Of a DNA stretch of 64,000 bases, positions 35,414-48,244 are shown piece after piece. The stretch covers positions 59,097-123,096 of the forward strand of contig CAUDNR010000380.1 of assembly GCA_958430865.1 (NCBI GenBank). Reading direction: 5' to 3'. Below the pieces are notes generated by a model. The model ran no database searches. It worked only from the letters and a program-made list of their open reading frames with translations, and was not told the origin of the DNA. Positions within the stretch are counted from its first letter, which is position 1. Every line of letters begins with the position of its first letter. Made by a program: the position numbers and the translations under genes. This DNA is from Entrophospora sp. SA101 (lineage: Eukaryota; Glomeromycota; Glomeromycetes; Entrophosporales; Entrophosporaceae).

Positions 35414-37218
35414 ATGTCGTCTACAAACGAATTCGAAAATACTTTTGAAGATTTGCTTCATAAACCCACAATCAACTCCATATCAGACACTTTAAGTGAT
35501 GTTGATGTTTCAAATCCTTTTCATGATACCATCTCATCATTAATTGCACCAGAAAAGATAAATGAAGAAACCGACTTCATGAGTGAATATAGCAGTTCTA
35601 TAAACAATGTTTTTGCAAATGATATTTCAGATCCTTTAGAAAGTATGTTGAGTTCGGCCATTTCTGAAACTAAACTATCTGATGAGGAAATTTTTAATAA
35701 TTATCATGATAATTATGATGACGACGATGAAAGAGAATTTGAAAATATAGAAGTTTCATCGACTAAAGATCTTGATGTCATCGCTTCATTTTCTATTCAG
35801 AGTCAAACACATGAAGAAACTAACAATTACGAAGAATTGGTTGATGAAAATTATGATGATAATAATAATAACAATATTAGTAATAGTAGTAGCATTCAGG
35901 AACAGAATGATAATGAAGACATTATTTCTAATCATGTAATTGATCACATAATTTTTAATTTTTTGGTATTATTATTATTTAATTTATTAACATATTATTA
36001 TTATTTACTTCTCATAGTATAATCAATTTGATGGTTCAGAAAATGGGCTGAATCCTATATTTGAGATTTCAGTGGAAGATCCTCAAAAGATTGGTGATCC
36101 AATTAATGCTCGCATTGTATATAAAGTTAGAACTAAGGCATGTTTTGATTTCAAATTTAAAAAAACATAAATATATTTTTTTTCAAATTAAATTAATGAT
36201 TTTTTTTTATTTGTTTTAGACATCATCAAAAGATTTTAAAAGCAACGATTTTACGGTTTTGAGAAGATATCGTGATTTCTTATGGTTGTATAATCAGCTT
36301 ACACTTGGGAATCCAGGTGTAATTGTTCCCCCACTTCCAGAAAAGCACGCTATGGGTAAATTAATGAGTTATTAATTTAAATTAATAGCTTTATAAATTA
36401 ATTTATATATTTTTGGAGTTAGGACGTTTTCAGGATGAATTCATAGAAAACCGTCGTCAGGCGCTTGAAAAATGTTTGAATAAAATTATTTCACATCCAA
36501 ATTTATACAAAGATCGAGATTTGAAAATATTCTTAGAATCTGATAATTTTAACATTGATGTAGTATTTAAGGGATCATTCATAATGAATATTTTTTAACC
36601 ATAACAGAATTAACTTATATATAAATGCATATATGTTTTTATTTAGGTAAGGAGAAATGAAGAACCCAAGGGTGTTTTAAAATCATTGGGTGAAGCTGTT
36701 TCTAATGTTACCGCATTTAATAAGTTTACTGAAATGGATGATGTGAGTAAACTAACTCCACAACTCATAATTATGTTAGTTTTTGTACTTATGAGAAGAA
36801 AAAAAAAGACTGGTTACAATGTAAAAAAACTTTTAATTTAGTGGTTTGAAGGCCGTAAAAACCAATTAGATATACTCGAATCACAATTGAAAACACTGCT
36901 TAAATCTGCCGAGTTGGTTGTTAGACAACAGAAGGGTGTTTATTATTATTGTTATATTTGTTATCTTTTTATTTTTATCAAGCAAAAGTTATTTAATCTT
37001 GAAAATCCTAATCGACTGATTTTAATACAATGTTTTAATAGACCTTGGAGGTTCAGCAATTGAATTTGGTGATAGTTTGTTTGCATTATCTGATGTTGAA
37101 GTTAATAAACCATTAGCAAACAATTTATCAACTTTAGGGAAATTGCAACAAAAAATTAGAGAATTACACATAAAACAGGTCAACTGACTTTATTTAAATT
37201 ATATGCGCACATATATAC

Positions 37219-37255
<37 letters not shown>

Positions 37256-37919
37256 ATATTGGATTTTTAGGCACGTCAAGATGTTTTAACATTGGAAAAT
37301 ACCATTGAAGAATATATTCGCATCATTGGATCAATTAAAGTTAGTAATAATGCCAATAATACTGATAAAAAAATTTTTATTGATTTTTTAAACAATAAAA
37401 TTTTTTTGAAAATTAGGTGGCTTTAAATTCAAGGACTAAAGTTTATCAAAATTGGCAAAGCGCTATGAATGATTTGCAAAAAAAAAAATTAAATTATGAA
37501 AGATCAAAATCACAAAACAGATTAAGTCAAGAAAGACTTTCATACATGTTGGCTATAATTGCGGAGGTTATTATTATTATGCTGCTAAACCTCAAGATAA
37601 GTTTTCAAACTAAATATAAACGATTGTCATTTTAGGGTGAAAACAAAGTTGAAGATTGTAGACATGAATTTGAAGATGTTACAAAATTGATTAAGGCAGA
37701 ATTGGACAGATTTGATAAAGAAAAAGTCGAAGATTTTAAAAATAGTATCGAGTCATTTTTGGATTCTATTATAAAAACTAAAAATGAGGTAAGTTAATTT
37801 ATTGAACTTTAATAATTTCAATTTTTCAAATCTTCACGATTTATAATCTTAATTGTTTATAGATAATCAAATTATGGGAATCGTTTTATCAAGAAATCGA
37901 ATCACACCAAAGTTTTTAA
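35414..37919 (+). CDS. VPS5: Sorting nexin Vps5/SNX1-type (PX-BAR), retromer
   Basis: I chose ATG 35414 (MSSTNEFENTFEDLLHKP). Exon 1 ends at 35935 and exon 2 starts at 36018. Residues 1-175 are acidic and disordered with repeated short FEDLL/NPF-like motifs. A PX domain follows (FEISVEDPQKIGDPINARIV, TVLRRYRDFLWLYNQL, then VPPLPEKHAMGRFQDEFIEN RR). RRYRDF and the basic RR pair are the phosphoinositide contacts. Then a Vps5-family BAR domain runs through EMDDWFEGRKNQLDILESQL, KLQQKIRELHIKQA, YQNWQSAMNDLQKKKLNYER to FYQEIESHQSF, TAA 37919. In yeast Vps5 pairs with Vps17 to tubulate endosomes for retrograde sorting. Length (about 590 residues) fits. It converges on VTA1, 339 bp downstream. Confidence 0.93.
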
Positions 37920-38258
37920 ATTGATGAAAATAAAGGCAACAACAGTAATAATAAATAATAGTAGCAGTAGTAATATAATAACAATAATGACAGCAATCAT
38001 TTAATTAATTCTTATGACCTTCTTTTCACCTAACGTTCATTCACCTTAATTGTATAATATTTAATTAATTTAGTTTTCGTTTTTGGAAATGTTAATTATG
38101 TATGATGAAATAAATATTTATTTGCCAAGTTTCTTTTAATAAAATTTTTTTCCTCCATAATAAAAGGTTTACATGATGATTTCTTTTAACAATCTTAAAA
38201 TCAACAATTAATTGTCTTTGACCATATTGTCTCCCAATATTTACAAACCTTTATTTAT
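37920..38258. terminator. Shared convergent 3' region of VPS5 and VTA1
   Basis: 339 bp between two converging stop codons, with AATAAA-like signals (for example AATAAATATTTA near 38110 on the plus strand) and T-rich stretches. It presumably holds both poly(A) sites. No ORF. Confidence 0.45.
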
Positions 38259-40051
38259 TTAGTTATTATAAGATTCTAGTAATGCTTTAGCCTTGTCTAT
38301 ATTTTCTATAGCAGTTTTAAAATCATTATAGTTTAAAGCACTTACTGCCCATTTACAATATTTTTGAGCAGTTGCAACTGTGTTTGGATCTATTTCACAA
38401 TGACTATTTGATTTTAAGTTTAGAGTTGATCTTGTTGGCTGTTGTTGCTGACCGGTTGAAGTAGTTGCATTTGGTGTTCTTTGTTGTTGTGGTAATTGTG
38501 AGTGGTGCGGTTGTATTGAGGATGGAGCCGTTTGTGTTGGTGTTATTGATTGAATATAATTAAAAGGTTGAATTGCTTGAAATGTTTGCGATTGTTGAGA
38601 TGTTTGTTGTGGAATATGAGAAAGGTTGGAAACAACAGGTTGTTGGTAGAACAAGTCATTGTTGTAGCCGTTTGCATTAGATTGCGGTAGTGATGGTGAC
38701 GTTTGATGAAGCTGTTGCTGTTGTTGTTGTTGCTGTTGCTGTTGCTGTTGCTGTTGATGATTGTTATGATGATATTGTGGATTTTGTTCATAAAATGCAG
38801 GTGCATTTGAATTAAGTTGTTCAGAAAAATCCGATTGTATAATTGGCTGTTGGTTATTAAACTTATCAAATGACATATTGGATGTAAGTAATTCGTTATT
38901 ATTATTATTATTATTATTATCATTATTACTGTTGTTGTTATTATTACTATTAAGATTAACTTTGTTAAATTCACCATTTGATTTGGGTGGTAAAGGAGGC
39001 CCGGTTGTTGAAACATTTGATAATGGTGCTGAAGGAAATTGATCAATTCCAGGGACAAAACCAATATTATTATTAATATCATCTTTATTATTGTCAGGTG
39101 CTTGTTGACCTGCATTAGTATTAACATTATCAACGTAAGTTGGTTCTTGTGATGTAGGATCACCTCCAGGAGGACCAGCAATTGGTCTTTGACCATCCCT
39201 CAATGCCTTAATAATATGTGCAGCCTTCCATTTCGCATATTTAATTTTATTTTCGACCTTTAAATTATATTATTCAATTCAGATGATATATTCATAAAAT
39301 ATCAAAATATTATGATCAACAATTTTTTAAACATATATAAGATTACAAAATATAAATATGCTGATGTACATACCTCAGGACTTAATTCACCAAATATCTT
39401 TAGTAGCTCCAAGAATATAGATGATGCCAAAAAAGTCATCGCAGTTTGCCTATAGAATAATTAACGTATGCATGTGTTTTCGATTATTATTCTTTAAAAA
39501 TTAGAAAAATTTTATTATTGTATATAAAAAAACCATTGTCCTCATTTATACTTTGTGGCCTTCCCAGCCCTATCAATGTTATCGGCATTTAGGAAAATTT
39601 TTATGGCAAAATTTTCTACGAATGCTTCACCGACGATATCATTTGTAACTGCCTCATTATTTGAAAACTTTTTCTTTTCCTATGAATAAATAGGCAGGTA
39701 AATTGATGGATATATGGGATATATGTAACAATAAAAATTATCAATGTTTTACAAATGGATAAATTGATACCTTTTCAAGAACATCTAATAGTTTAAAAAG
39801 AAAATTTTGACTTTCTCCTTTTTCTTTTGTTCCTTTTTCAATGGCTAATTTTGCTGCGTAATAATTGCCTATACAAATAAATCTTTTAATAAGAAATTGG
39901 TTGTTGTTAGCTCGTTTGAAACCAACAGTAACAAAATGGCTTTCTTACAATAATAAGCTATTATTGGCTCTCTTTGTTGTAATTCTTGTGCTCGTTGAAG
40001 ATAAGGACTAATGAATTTGAGTTCATTTGGTAATGGTGGTAATGAATTCAT
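38259..40051 (-). CDS. VTA1: Vta1/LIP5, Vps4 activator
   Basis: Start ATG 40051 gives MNSLPPLPNELKFISPYLQR, then AQELQQREPIIAYYC, the tandem-MIT N-terminus of Vta1. Further exons give YYAAKLAIEKGTKEKGESQN, VENFAIKIFLNADNIDRAGK and IFGELSPEVENKIKYAKWKA, then a large last exon (39203-38259). That exon encodes about 220 residues of Asn/Gln/Pro-rich linker (an uninterrupted Q run at about 38703-38756, N runs near 38890-38950). It ends with the conserved VSL dimerisation domain (AQKYCKWAVSALNYNDFKTA, IENIDKAKALLESYNN). Vta1 stimulates the ESCRT-disassembling ATPase Vps4 at multivesicular bodies. The linker is unusually long and homopolymeric compared with yeast. Both functional ends are intact. 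Confidence 0.92.
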
Positions 40052-42241
40052 TTTGTGAGGAGAAAAGGAAATTTTTATTATTTTTATGCATCTAAAAAAC
40101 AAATGACAATTTTAATTTAAATTAATATGGGGCCCCTGAAAGCTTCTAATTGAGGTTCCAGGCAAACAAAGGGTGGAGAATGATATTATTACGTATAAGA
40201 CTTTTAAGGGTAAAAATGATATTTACAATATTAAATCCTTTGAATAGCAAATGAAATTAAAAGCTTAAATGAAAACGTCATTACTATTACTGTATAATAA
40301 TAACGGATCATTATAAAAAAAAAGTCCGTTATATTAATATCAAAGATAATAAAAAATAATAAGGTGATTTGCTAAAATGGAAAGTGAAAAATAATGGGGG
40401 GTCAAAAGGGACGCTCACCTCCTCTTGTGATACCCTTCTTTCACCAACAAGAACCCATTTTCTTGCTGTACTAGTACCGTTTTACAATCTTAATGAAGAA
40501 ATTGTTAAAATCAACAGGAAACATAATACACACACATCTAAACTCGATAAGTCGGACGCAGCAATCAATTGTTTAATGAATAAAAAATATTATTAAGCAT
40601 TGACGGCACATTTTGATGGTCATTTACAAAAAAGAATTCGATTCAGGGGCCCTCTCAAAAAATTTGTGTAATAGACCGTGTAACGTGCAAATGTTGAGAC
40701 CTCCCATATCTAAACACGTTATTTTCTGGCCTTTCCCCCCAAAAAATATTTTTTATCGCGCCATTTTTTTTTTAAAAAAAATGGCTTCAAACTTCAACGA
40801 AAGATTGTGTTAATGTAAAAAACTATAAAGATAATAATATTATTAGAGATAGTAATATTATTAAAGATAAAAATAATATCAAAACAACAGATATTGTAAA
40901 GATAAAAATACAATTGTATTAAGAAAGTTAATACCAAATGCACGTTCAGGTTGGTAAATGCCATAAATGCCAGAATTGGAAGAGGGTGGAGTCATCAAAG
41001 AGCTCTTTTCATAAAAAATACAATTTTTTTTCTTGGCTTTTAATAAGGTGTATATTTATTTTTTAATAAAGAAATATATTTGCCCGTATAGATCGATGTT
41101 ATTCTTTTTTTACAAACGTTCGTTAAATAAATAAATAAAAAGTTGATTTTGCTGTTCCGTGAAAAGAAAAGCATTCGTACGAAAGTGAATATTCATTACT
41201 TCAGGATTGAATGTTGAACATTGAATTATTAACTTTACACTGCAAATTAACTACATTGGTTATTATTTTATAAGCAAGGTGTTTGTTATTAGTTGGACAT
41301 AAACGTCAGAGTCTTTTCCCACCATCGACTCCATGTGAAGTTATTGACTCGTCAATCAGATCATGAGGCTGCCGTTAAATGTATTCCAAGAGTCAAAGTA
41401 AATCACTAATGGAGGGAAAAAATCTTTTGCTGAAGAATGAATGAAATGAAATGAATGAATATCTGTTACACAAAATTTTTTGTACAAGGGATGCGCAACC
41501 AAAATACAGAACCTTTTATATAGTTCTAGTAGTTCTATGACGATGATGATGATGCTAGAGATATAGTAGTCAGTCAGTGAAACAAAAGCAGGCGACGATG
41601 AATATCGATCGTTGTAATCAATGTAATACGAAAGGCAGTTTAAGAAGAGGAATCTAATTTTAGAAAAAAAAGGTTTGTTTATTATTCATTTATTTGTTGA
41701 TTAGAAAGGAATAACAATAAAAGCTATTTGATTGATCTTTACGATATAATAATGATTCTTTTTTCTATTTTTAAACCCTTGATTATTCTTTAAATATAGA
41801 TAGCCCTTGCTTGTTAAATGCATCATCGACAGCTCTGATTGGTTCATTATTTTATTATTATTATATTAATATATATTATTATACGCGTAAACGTAAAGCA
41901 CATGATAAAAACCAGTAATTGAATAAATCCATCCTTTTTTATTTATTTATTATGTGCTTAAACAAAGAAAAGGCGATGACCGTCGTCTTTTTTTAATATT
42001 AATTTATTATGGGATGATCGTTTCGGCTTGTCTTGTTCAATTATCCATTTTGAATTAATATTTTATTAATTTATTTATTTGGTTGGATAAACCTTAAGTA
42101 TGCTTTAACAAAGAAATAATAATAGTAATAGTGAAAATGAAAAAAATAATGGCGTATATGAAGGTGTTACAAATCTAACGTATAAATATTAATGTCTCAA
42201 ATTTTTGGGTTTTTTTAAAAAAAAAATTTTTCACATTAAAA
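40052..42241. other. Intergenic, upstream of VTA1 and the arrestin gene
   Basis: An 11-bp GC-rich inverted pair GGGCCCCTGAA (40130-40140) and TTCAGGGGCCC (40642-40652) stands out in AT-rich DNA and could be the ends of a 520-bp element. The ORF at 40369-40596 has no family resemblance. From 40800 on there are AT repeats and no gene. The last 500 bp are the presumed promoter of the arrestin-like gene. Confidence 0.35.
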
Positions 42242-43555
42242 ATGTCAACAATGAAAGAAATTAAATCGTGTGAAATTCTACTTGGATCCAAAAGTTTATA
42301 TCTTCCAATTAACAATTCTCCTTTATCAATAAAAGGCAACATAAAATTAAACTTGACTTCGCCATTAAAACTTACTCAGGTAGTTTTAAAGCTTCATGGA
42401 TTTTCTCAATTTAATCAATCACAAAAAGCAACAACAAGAAACTTTGTAACAAAAGATTTGATAAAGCAAAAACAGACAATTGTCAATGTAACAAAAACTT
42501 ATAACACAGGTGAAAATTTATTGCCTTTCACCATTGTCATTAAACAGCCTCAAAATTTATATGCTAGTGTTGAGGCTAAGCATGCTGCTATAAGATATGT
42601 GTTGACCGCTGAATTAACAAAAGCATCTCCTCACGCAATTTATAAAACTAATAAAAATATTTATTTGAGAAGAAATTTTATTTCTTCAGACGGAATAAAT
42701 GTAAATAAGATCGATGTTGATGAAAAGGCTGTTTATCAGGGAGAACGTGAAGGCTTATTAAAATATATAGTGTTAGTAACTAAATATTTGATTATTGATG
42801 ATGATGCAGTCAATGATCAAGTTAGTGATGACAATAGTAATAATTTTGTCAATCGTGATAAAAATAATGCTGATGAAAATAAAAAAACTCGTGGAGTTGT
42901 TATGGTGGATGCAACTTTTGAATCTTTAGATAAAGCGGGCGTAAAAGAAGTTAAAGTTGAAGCATTTGAATATGAAATGTATAATTTTTCTAAATTCAAT
43001 TCATCCAATTCACCCAATTCTTCCGCCTCCTCTTCTTCTGCAACTTCTAAGCCGTGAGTCAATATATATCAATATCAATGTCAACATATATATATGTGTG
43101 TGTGTGTTTATCTATTTTTTAAATATTTGTTAATTCAAAAAATTTTTTCATTTCTTAATAGTCCAACAACGCCAGTCAAATCAAAACCGATAACAACAAC
43201 AAGATCTGCACCAAAAATACATGCATTTTCCAATGTAGCTATACCAAGTCCTCATCACACTACCCCACTTTTAGCTCCGCCGCTTACAATTCCTTTATCA
43301 TCATCATCATTGCTCATAGGAGATGATTCTCCACCAAACACTAACACAACAGCAATCACTACAATTACTGACACCAATGTAAATGTAAAGTTTGAAATTC
43401 CAATCAACAGTTTAATGAAACCTGATTTAAATGTTTCGTTTTTGGAAATTAAACATGAATTTATCATGACATTAAGATTTGATAAATTTATGTTGGCACC
43501 TTTGAAATTGGAAGTTCCTGTTATTGTTATAACCAAAGAATCGGTGAAGATTTAA
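42242..43555 (+). CDS. Arrestin-like (alpha-arrestin family) protein
   Basis: Exon 1 is 42242 to about 43053 (donor GTGAGT inside the Pro codon after TSKP). The intron ends TTAATAG at about 43161, and exon 2 ends with TAA at 43555. The N-terminal half fits an arrestin N fold: NNSPLSIKGNIKLNLTSPLK, LTQVVLKLHGFSQ, YNTGENLLPFTIVIKQPQNL, AIRYVLTAELTKA. A Ser/Thr/Pro-rich insert (SSNSPNSSASSSSATSK, TTPVKSKP) is followed by the arrestin C fold: VNVKFEIPINSLMKPDLNVS, FLEIKHEFIMTLRF, LKLEVPVIV. Alpha-arrestins recruit Rsp5-type ubiquitin ligases to membrane transporters. I see no clear PPxY motif, so ligase recruitment is unproven. About 410 residues. It converges on the Whi5-like gene. Confidence 0.75.
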
Positions 43556-43676
43556 ATAATATTATTATAATTTATTTTTTTTTAATATTCTGCTTTTAAT
43601 TTTGTAATTTTTTCATTTCAAAAAAAAAAAAAAAAAAAATCAATATATTAATAAATATTGAAAAGTTTTAATATTT

Positions 43677-43711
<35 letters not shown>

Positions 43712-43892
43712 CGGAGTTGTCATATTTTATATATTAATATAATTATAAAGTTCTTGCCAACATTACATTGGGTAACACACTAATTGTTTACACAGTATGT
43801 CAGAAATGTAGATATTATAATTTTATTATATATAATACATGTTATTTTAAAACTAATTATTTTTTATTAATTAATTAGAAATAAGAGAAAAT
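43556..43892. other. Convergent 3' region, with A-run and (TA)n microsatellite
   Basis: Holds a run of about 20 A at 43621-43640 and (TA)n at about 43680-43706. No gene; presumed poly(A) sites for both convergent genes. Confidence 0.4.
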
Positions 43893-45394
43893 TTACATTG
43901 GTGACATGTTCAAATATTCGCTTAACGAGAAAGCAGTATCTGGTGTTTTCGTTTCGTTGATAGATATAATTTGATTTGGTGGAGTTCCTGGACATTGAAT
44001 TGGCTCTTTTTGTTTGTTGTAGGATGGTGATGACAACACCGAATTAAAATTTTCTTTGCACGGACTTGATTTTTGAACTTTTTGTTTGAGATTTGCATCA
44101 TCCCAGTCTGCTTTTCTTCTACGGGAAGGAGAAGCTGTCGATCTAAGATTCGTAGTGTTTAAGTTCCATGGATCATAATAATTATTATTATAGGAAATGT
44201 TCCTGCTATTAGGATTAAAATTGCTAATGTTGTTGTTTTCGATATTAAGATTAAGATTGCTAATATTGACGTTGTTGGTATCAAGATTAGTATTAGTGTT
44301 ATTAAAATTTACATTATTATAGCTATTAAGATAAATACTATTGTTGCTAAGGTTGATGTTGCTGTTAAGATCAGTGTTGTTATTAGTGGTGTAGGCACCA
44401 TCACAATTTTGTTGAATTTGGTTTAAATAGGGATCTACAGAATTATGTCTCATTTCTAGATCAAATAAATTTGTGCCGAGTAAATTTGCGCGTTGTAAAT
44501 TTGACATTTCTTGTCTTTGTACTGTAATAAATAATTAATAAGAATTAATAATCCGTGTAAATTAATTAATAAATATATATATAATAACAACAATAATAAT
44601 TAATTAACTATTATTTATAATCCTTTGGGAATAACTGGCAGAAGAGTTGATGGTACTGGCGGAAAGAGGAGTGCTGGTGGAAATAAAAGTACGAGTGGAA
44701 AGTGGAGTACTGATGGAAAGAGGAGTATTGATGTAAATAATATTATTGGCGGAAGTGAAATCATAAGAATTTAATAATGATTTCTTATTCTTCTTCCTTT
44801 TAATATAATAACTATTTCTTGTCTTATCATCGTAGACATCATCGTCATTGTTGTCGTTGTCATTATTATTATTAGCCCTACTGTTTGAATTAGGTTTTGG
44901 TTTATGTGTCAATGAATCAAGTATTTCGTAAACAGCTTTAGCCTTTTCACCAGTGAACCCATTTTTTGATGGAGGTACAGGAGAAACGTGAAATGGAATG
45001 TGCACCCTTTTCTTGTTAGGGAAATTCTTATAATCTTGTAACTTCTGTTCTACCATTCTTTCGCATGTTGCCATATCACATTTGTGTAATCCCCATTTTA
45101 TTTTAGTATATGCAAGTCGAAGTCGCGCTCTCAATTTTTTGGCAACCTAATTTTGTTGAACATCATATAGGTGTATATGAAATAAGTATGTGTATTGTAT
45201 TAAAATTCCCATTCATGTAACTATATGAGTCATGCTGTTTAAAATTTCATGAAATTTCCAACTCGGTATACATCTATATATTGTAAACATTTATTTACCT
45301 CATAAATGTCTTTAACTTTGGAATAGTCAATGATGGGTTGTTCGGTTAAAAGGCGAACAACTTCTTGTATTTCACTTTCTTCGTTAACGTTCAT
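43893..45394 (-). CDS. Whi5/Nrm1-like G1/S transcriptional repressor
   Basis: Exon 1 (45394-45299) encodes MNVNEESEIQEVVRLLTEQP. Exon 2 starts at 45146 and exon 3 at about 44523 (acceptor TTACAG). Across the first junction the protein reads DIYE/VAKKLRARLRLAYTKIKWGL. The RARLRLAYTKIK block resembles the Whi5/Nrm1 domain (GTB motif), which binds the Mbp1/Swi4 (MBF/SBF) complex. Downstream are basic and proline motifs (NKKRVHIPFHVSPVPPSK), an Asn-rich disordered stretch, SRRRKADWDDANLKQKV, and a C-terminal ETKTPDTAFSLSEYLNMSPM with a CDK-type TP site and a short helix. About 410 residues. A role as a CDK-relieved repressor of G1/S genes is inferred from the motif alone. The family call is moderate; that it is a gene is strong. 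Confidence 0.55.
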
Positions 45395-46548
45395 TGTGAA
45401 CTAGTGTTAATAATATTAGAATTAGAAATGACAGGTTGTAAAATTTTGTTCACGAAAACATGCAGTATATAAAAATAAATACCTATTAATATTTATTAAT
45501 ATGATAGATATTTACAACTTTGATATACGATATATATAAAAATATTATTTTTTTTTTCGTAGAGAAAAATAATATATTTTTTTGAAGAAAGAAAAAAAAA
45601 GTAACATCGATTGATTGATAAATAATTTAGTCGCGTTTATTTTTAAAGAAAAAAAAAAGCTTTATAGATTTTTTTGGGGTGTAATTGAAAAAAAAAGTTT
45701 ATTATTTAGTTTATTTTGATGGTTTGTTTATATTTTTTTTTCTCAATAAATCTTTGTGTTTGACAAGCAAACATACTCGAAAAGGTATTAAAACATCTGT
45801 TTAGTTTCCATATTTAATTTTTGTATATTAGTATTAGGGAGAAATCATGATTAAATATAAAAATCCATATTCCGGCAAAGCCGGGAAATTGTAAAATTTT
45901 GGTCCTTATTTTTGTTGGCTTTGCAGATCCTTTAATTACTCCAAAATAGAAACGTAAGTCCAAAACAAATCATAGAATTAAAGCCAAGCAAGACCTTCTT
46001 CTCAATTCTGGAACAAATAATATGGGACATATTCAACAAAACCAGAAAAAGTGAACATTTGTATTACTGAGAATTTCAGGGATCAAAATTGCTAGATACC
46101 ATCATAAGAGAATTGTGGTGGTTTCCTATCTTATTTTCATTGTTTCTTGCTCTCTAATTTCAATATCCTCCATATAAGGTAAGTCGAGTAATCAATTCAA
46201 AAGCATAGATTAAGATAAGGGCTTGATTTTTTCTCTTCTGACTTGTTGATAGTTTTAGTTTCAGATGATAAACTGTTTTCTCTTGTTAATTGTAATTGTT
46301 TTTTAAATTCTTGCTCATCTTTAAAATATAAGTCAATAGGACCAACATTCTTAATACTAATTCTACATGATTTTTAGTGGTTCTGATGAATTTTTTTTCA
46401 CAATGAAGTTACTTCTCTCCAAAAATCTTGTACATTTTTATTACCTCTTGGTTTATCTGTCTTTCCTTTGAGTCTGCTTCTATATAAATTTTGAGATCTG
46501 CCAAATTTCCAATTTTTTTACTTGTTAATATTAATGAAAAAAAAAGTA
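45395..46548. other. Gene-poor DNA with repeat scraps
   Basis: Promoter side of the Whi5-like gene, then the second copy of the dispersed repeat (46017-46085). There is a 19-bp near-hairpin CCGGCAAAGCCGG at 45873-45885. No open gene. Confidence 0.35.
46005..46095 (+). repeat. Dispersed repeat, copy 2 (see 7128-7225)
   Basis: ATATGGGACATATTCAACAA, AAGTGAACATTTGTATTAC and TTTCAGGGATCAA occur in the same order and spacing as on the minus strand at 7128-7225. Both copies lack a clear terminus. Confidence 0.55.
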
Positions 46549-46667
46549 AAGATGGCTCCTCAATTAATTGTGACTAGTTGCAACTAATTGCAGCATATAA
46601 AAATTGAATTGCATTTGCAGAATCAGCATATGAAAATTGAATTGTGACTAATTGTGGTTCCCATCTT
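46549..46667. mobile_element. Small MITE, AAGATGG ends, TA target duplication
   Basis: Left end AAGATGGCTCCTCAATTA and right end (reverse complement) AAGATGGGAACCACAATTAG, flanked by TA at 46547-46548 and 46668-46669. The interior contains a 31-bp tandem pair around GCATAT[A/G]AAAATTGAATTG. Confidence 0.55.
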
Positions 46668-47210
46668 TATACAAGAGTACTTTTAATAAGTTTAGGATTT
46701 TTTTTTGTGCTGATCTCATAAACAGGAGAATTGATACTACCACTCTCTTTTAAAATTTTAACATCATTAAATGCAACTTCTTTGCTAAATTTTTTGGGTT
46801 GTCATAATCACTAGTTTCACTTTCTATTTTTGGAGCAGCATTAAGGATATCAGCTGCAACTTTTGATGATGGTTGCTACCACCTTTGCATCATACAAAAA
46901 TGATTGCAACCACCTTTACAACCATTTTGTTTCCCTTTTGGGTTGTGACATGGAACACTAAGCAGCATGGTAGTAACTGCCAGTTCTGATAATTATGCAA
47001 TTAATCTTACTCTTAGTCAAGTTTTTACTTTTTCTGTTATACTAGTTTTTCCCGAGGAGAATAATCCATTCCTTCAATTGAGGTTAACTTTGGTTTTTCT
47101 CATTGAATCTTTTGGATATATTAAATTATAAATGCAAAATCACAAAATAATTGTAAAATACTAAAAAGCACATCATTATAGCATGCAGAATTTTGATGAT
47201 TATCACACTT

Positions 47211-47760
47211 CCTGATCAAAAGTATAGGGACACCTGCTGATCATTGCAAATAATTGAATAAAGTGACATGACAATAACTAAAAATTTTACTATCCCAATC
47301 ACACCTGCTTATTAAGTGAAAATTAACCTTCATATCAAATATTATAATATACTGAAGTTTCATCACATATAAATAAAAGCATTGTTGTTTTACAAACCTT
47401 AAAAGATAAAAATGAAAATTTCAGAATTTTCTGAAAAATGTTTGACTCAAAAATTGACCACAATAGCAAGTTCTAACGACCTTTGTGGTATAAGTAAAAA
47501 ATGTGTCTCATGTTTAAATCTAGTTACTTCTAAAATTTTAGAGCATTTGGTGAATTAATTAATGAGGAAAAAAATAAATCTTAAAAATTTTTACAAAGTG
47601 ATTCAATCTCAAACTGCTCACTAATTTGAAACATAAAAGACATTAAAAAATAGATGAAACTATTTTAAATTGATTATATTTTATTAAGAAAAAAATCAAT
47701 ATCTTGTTGGGTTTCCTCTACTTTCTAAAACAGCATCAACCCTTCATGGCGTATTACCTA
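47211..47760. mobile_element. Tc1-like non-autonomous element, remnant
   Basis: 47211 onward reads CCTGATCAAAAGTATAGGGA, the style of Tc1 termini. 47703-47760 (CTTGTTGGGTTTCCTCTAC, then AACAGCATCAACCCTTCATG) is the conserved subterminal block often seen in non-autonomous Tc1 relatives. No matching second terminus was found, and no transposase. Assignment is from memory of such elements. Confidence 0.4.
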
Positions 47761-48244
47761 TTAATTTATTAATTTTTTTAATATTAATGATCTTCAAATT
47801 GGAAAAAATCAATCTATTTAGAAATATATATAATAATGAATAATTTTTACATTACTTTATAAACTTTCCCTAGCAAAATTCTATTCTTAATATGTAATAA
47901 TATAATAAATTCTAGTAGAAAGCATACCTAAGTGACTGGGTTCTGTAATTACTTGTAAAAAATAATTATTTGTTTGCAATCAATACGAATGACAATTTTC
48001 TACACATGAGATCACAGAAACAAAAAAAAACTTTAAGGTTGTGATTACCTACGGTTTTATTAACAAACTGCCTCAAAAATTTTCATGAAATAGATGTATA
48101 CTATAAAGAAACTATATATCAAATTTGGTGATTATTGCTAAACAACAAGGGCATTAAACTGGGGGTTGAAAGTATTCAATTGTAAATTTTACTATGAAAA
48201 ATTCGATGCCGATCATCAAAATTCCTACGACTGATATATTAATT

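Noticed and set aside
38543..39196. 217-codon ORF overlapping VTA1
   Set aside because: Out-of-frame shadow of the VTA1 low-complexity linker (Ile/Leu/Asn runs from AAT/ATT repeats).
40130..40652. 520-bp element with GGGCCCCTGAA ends
   Set aside because: Only 11 bp match, no target duplication and no second copy seen, so it is kept as an intergenic note rather than a called element.
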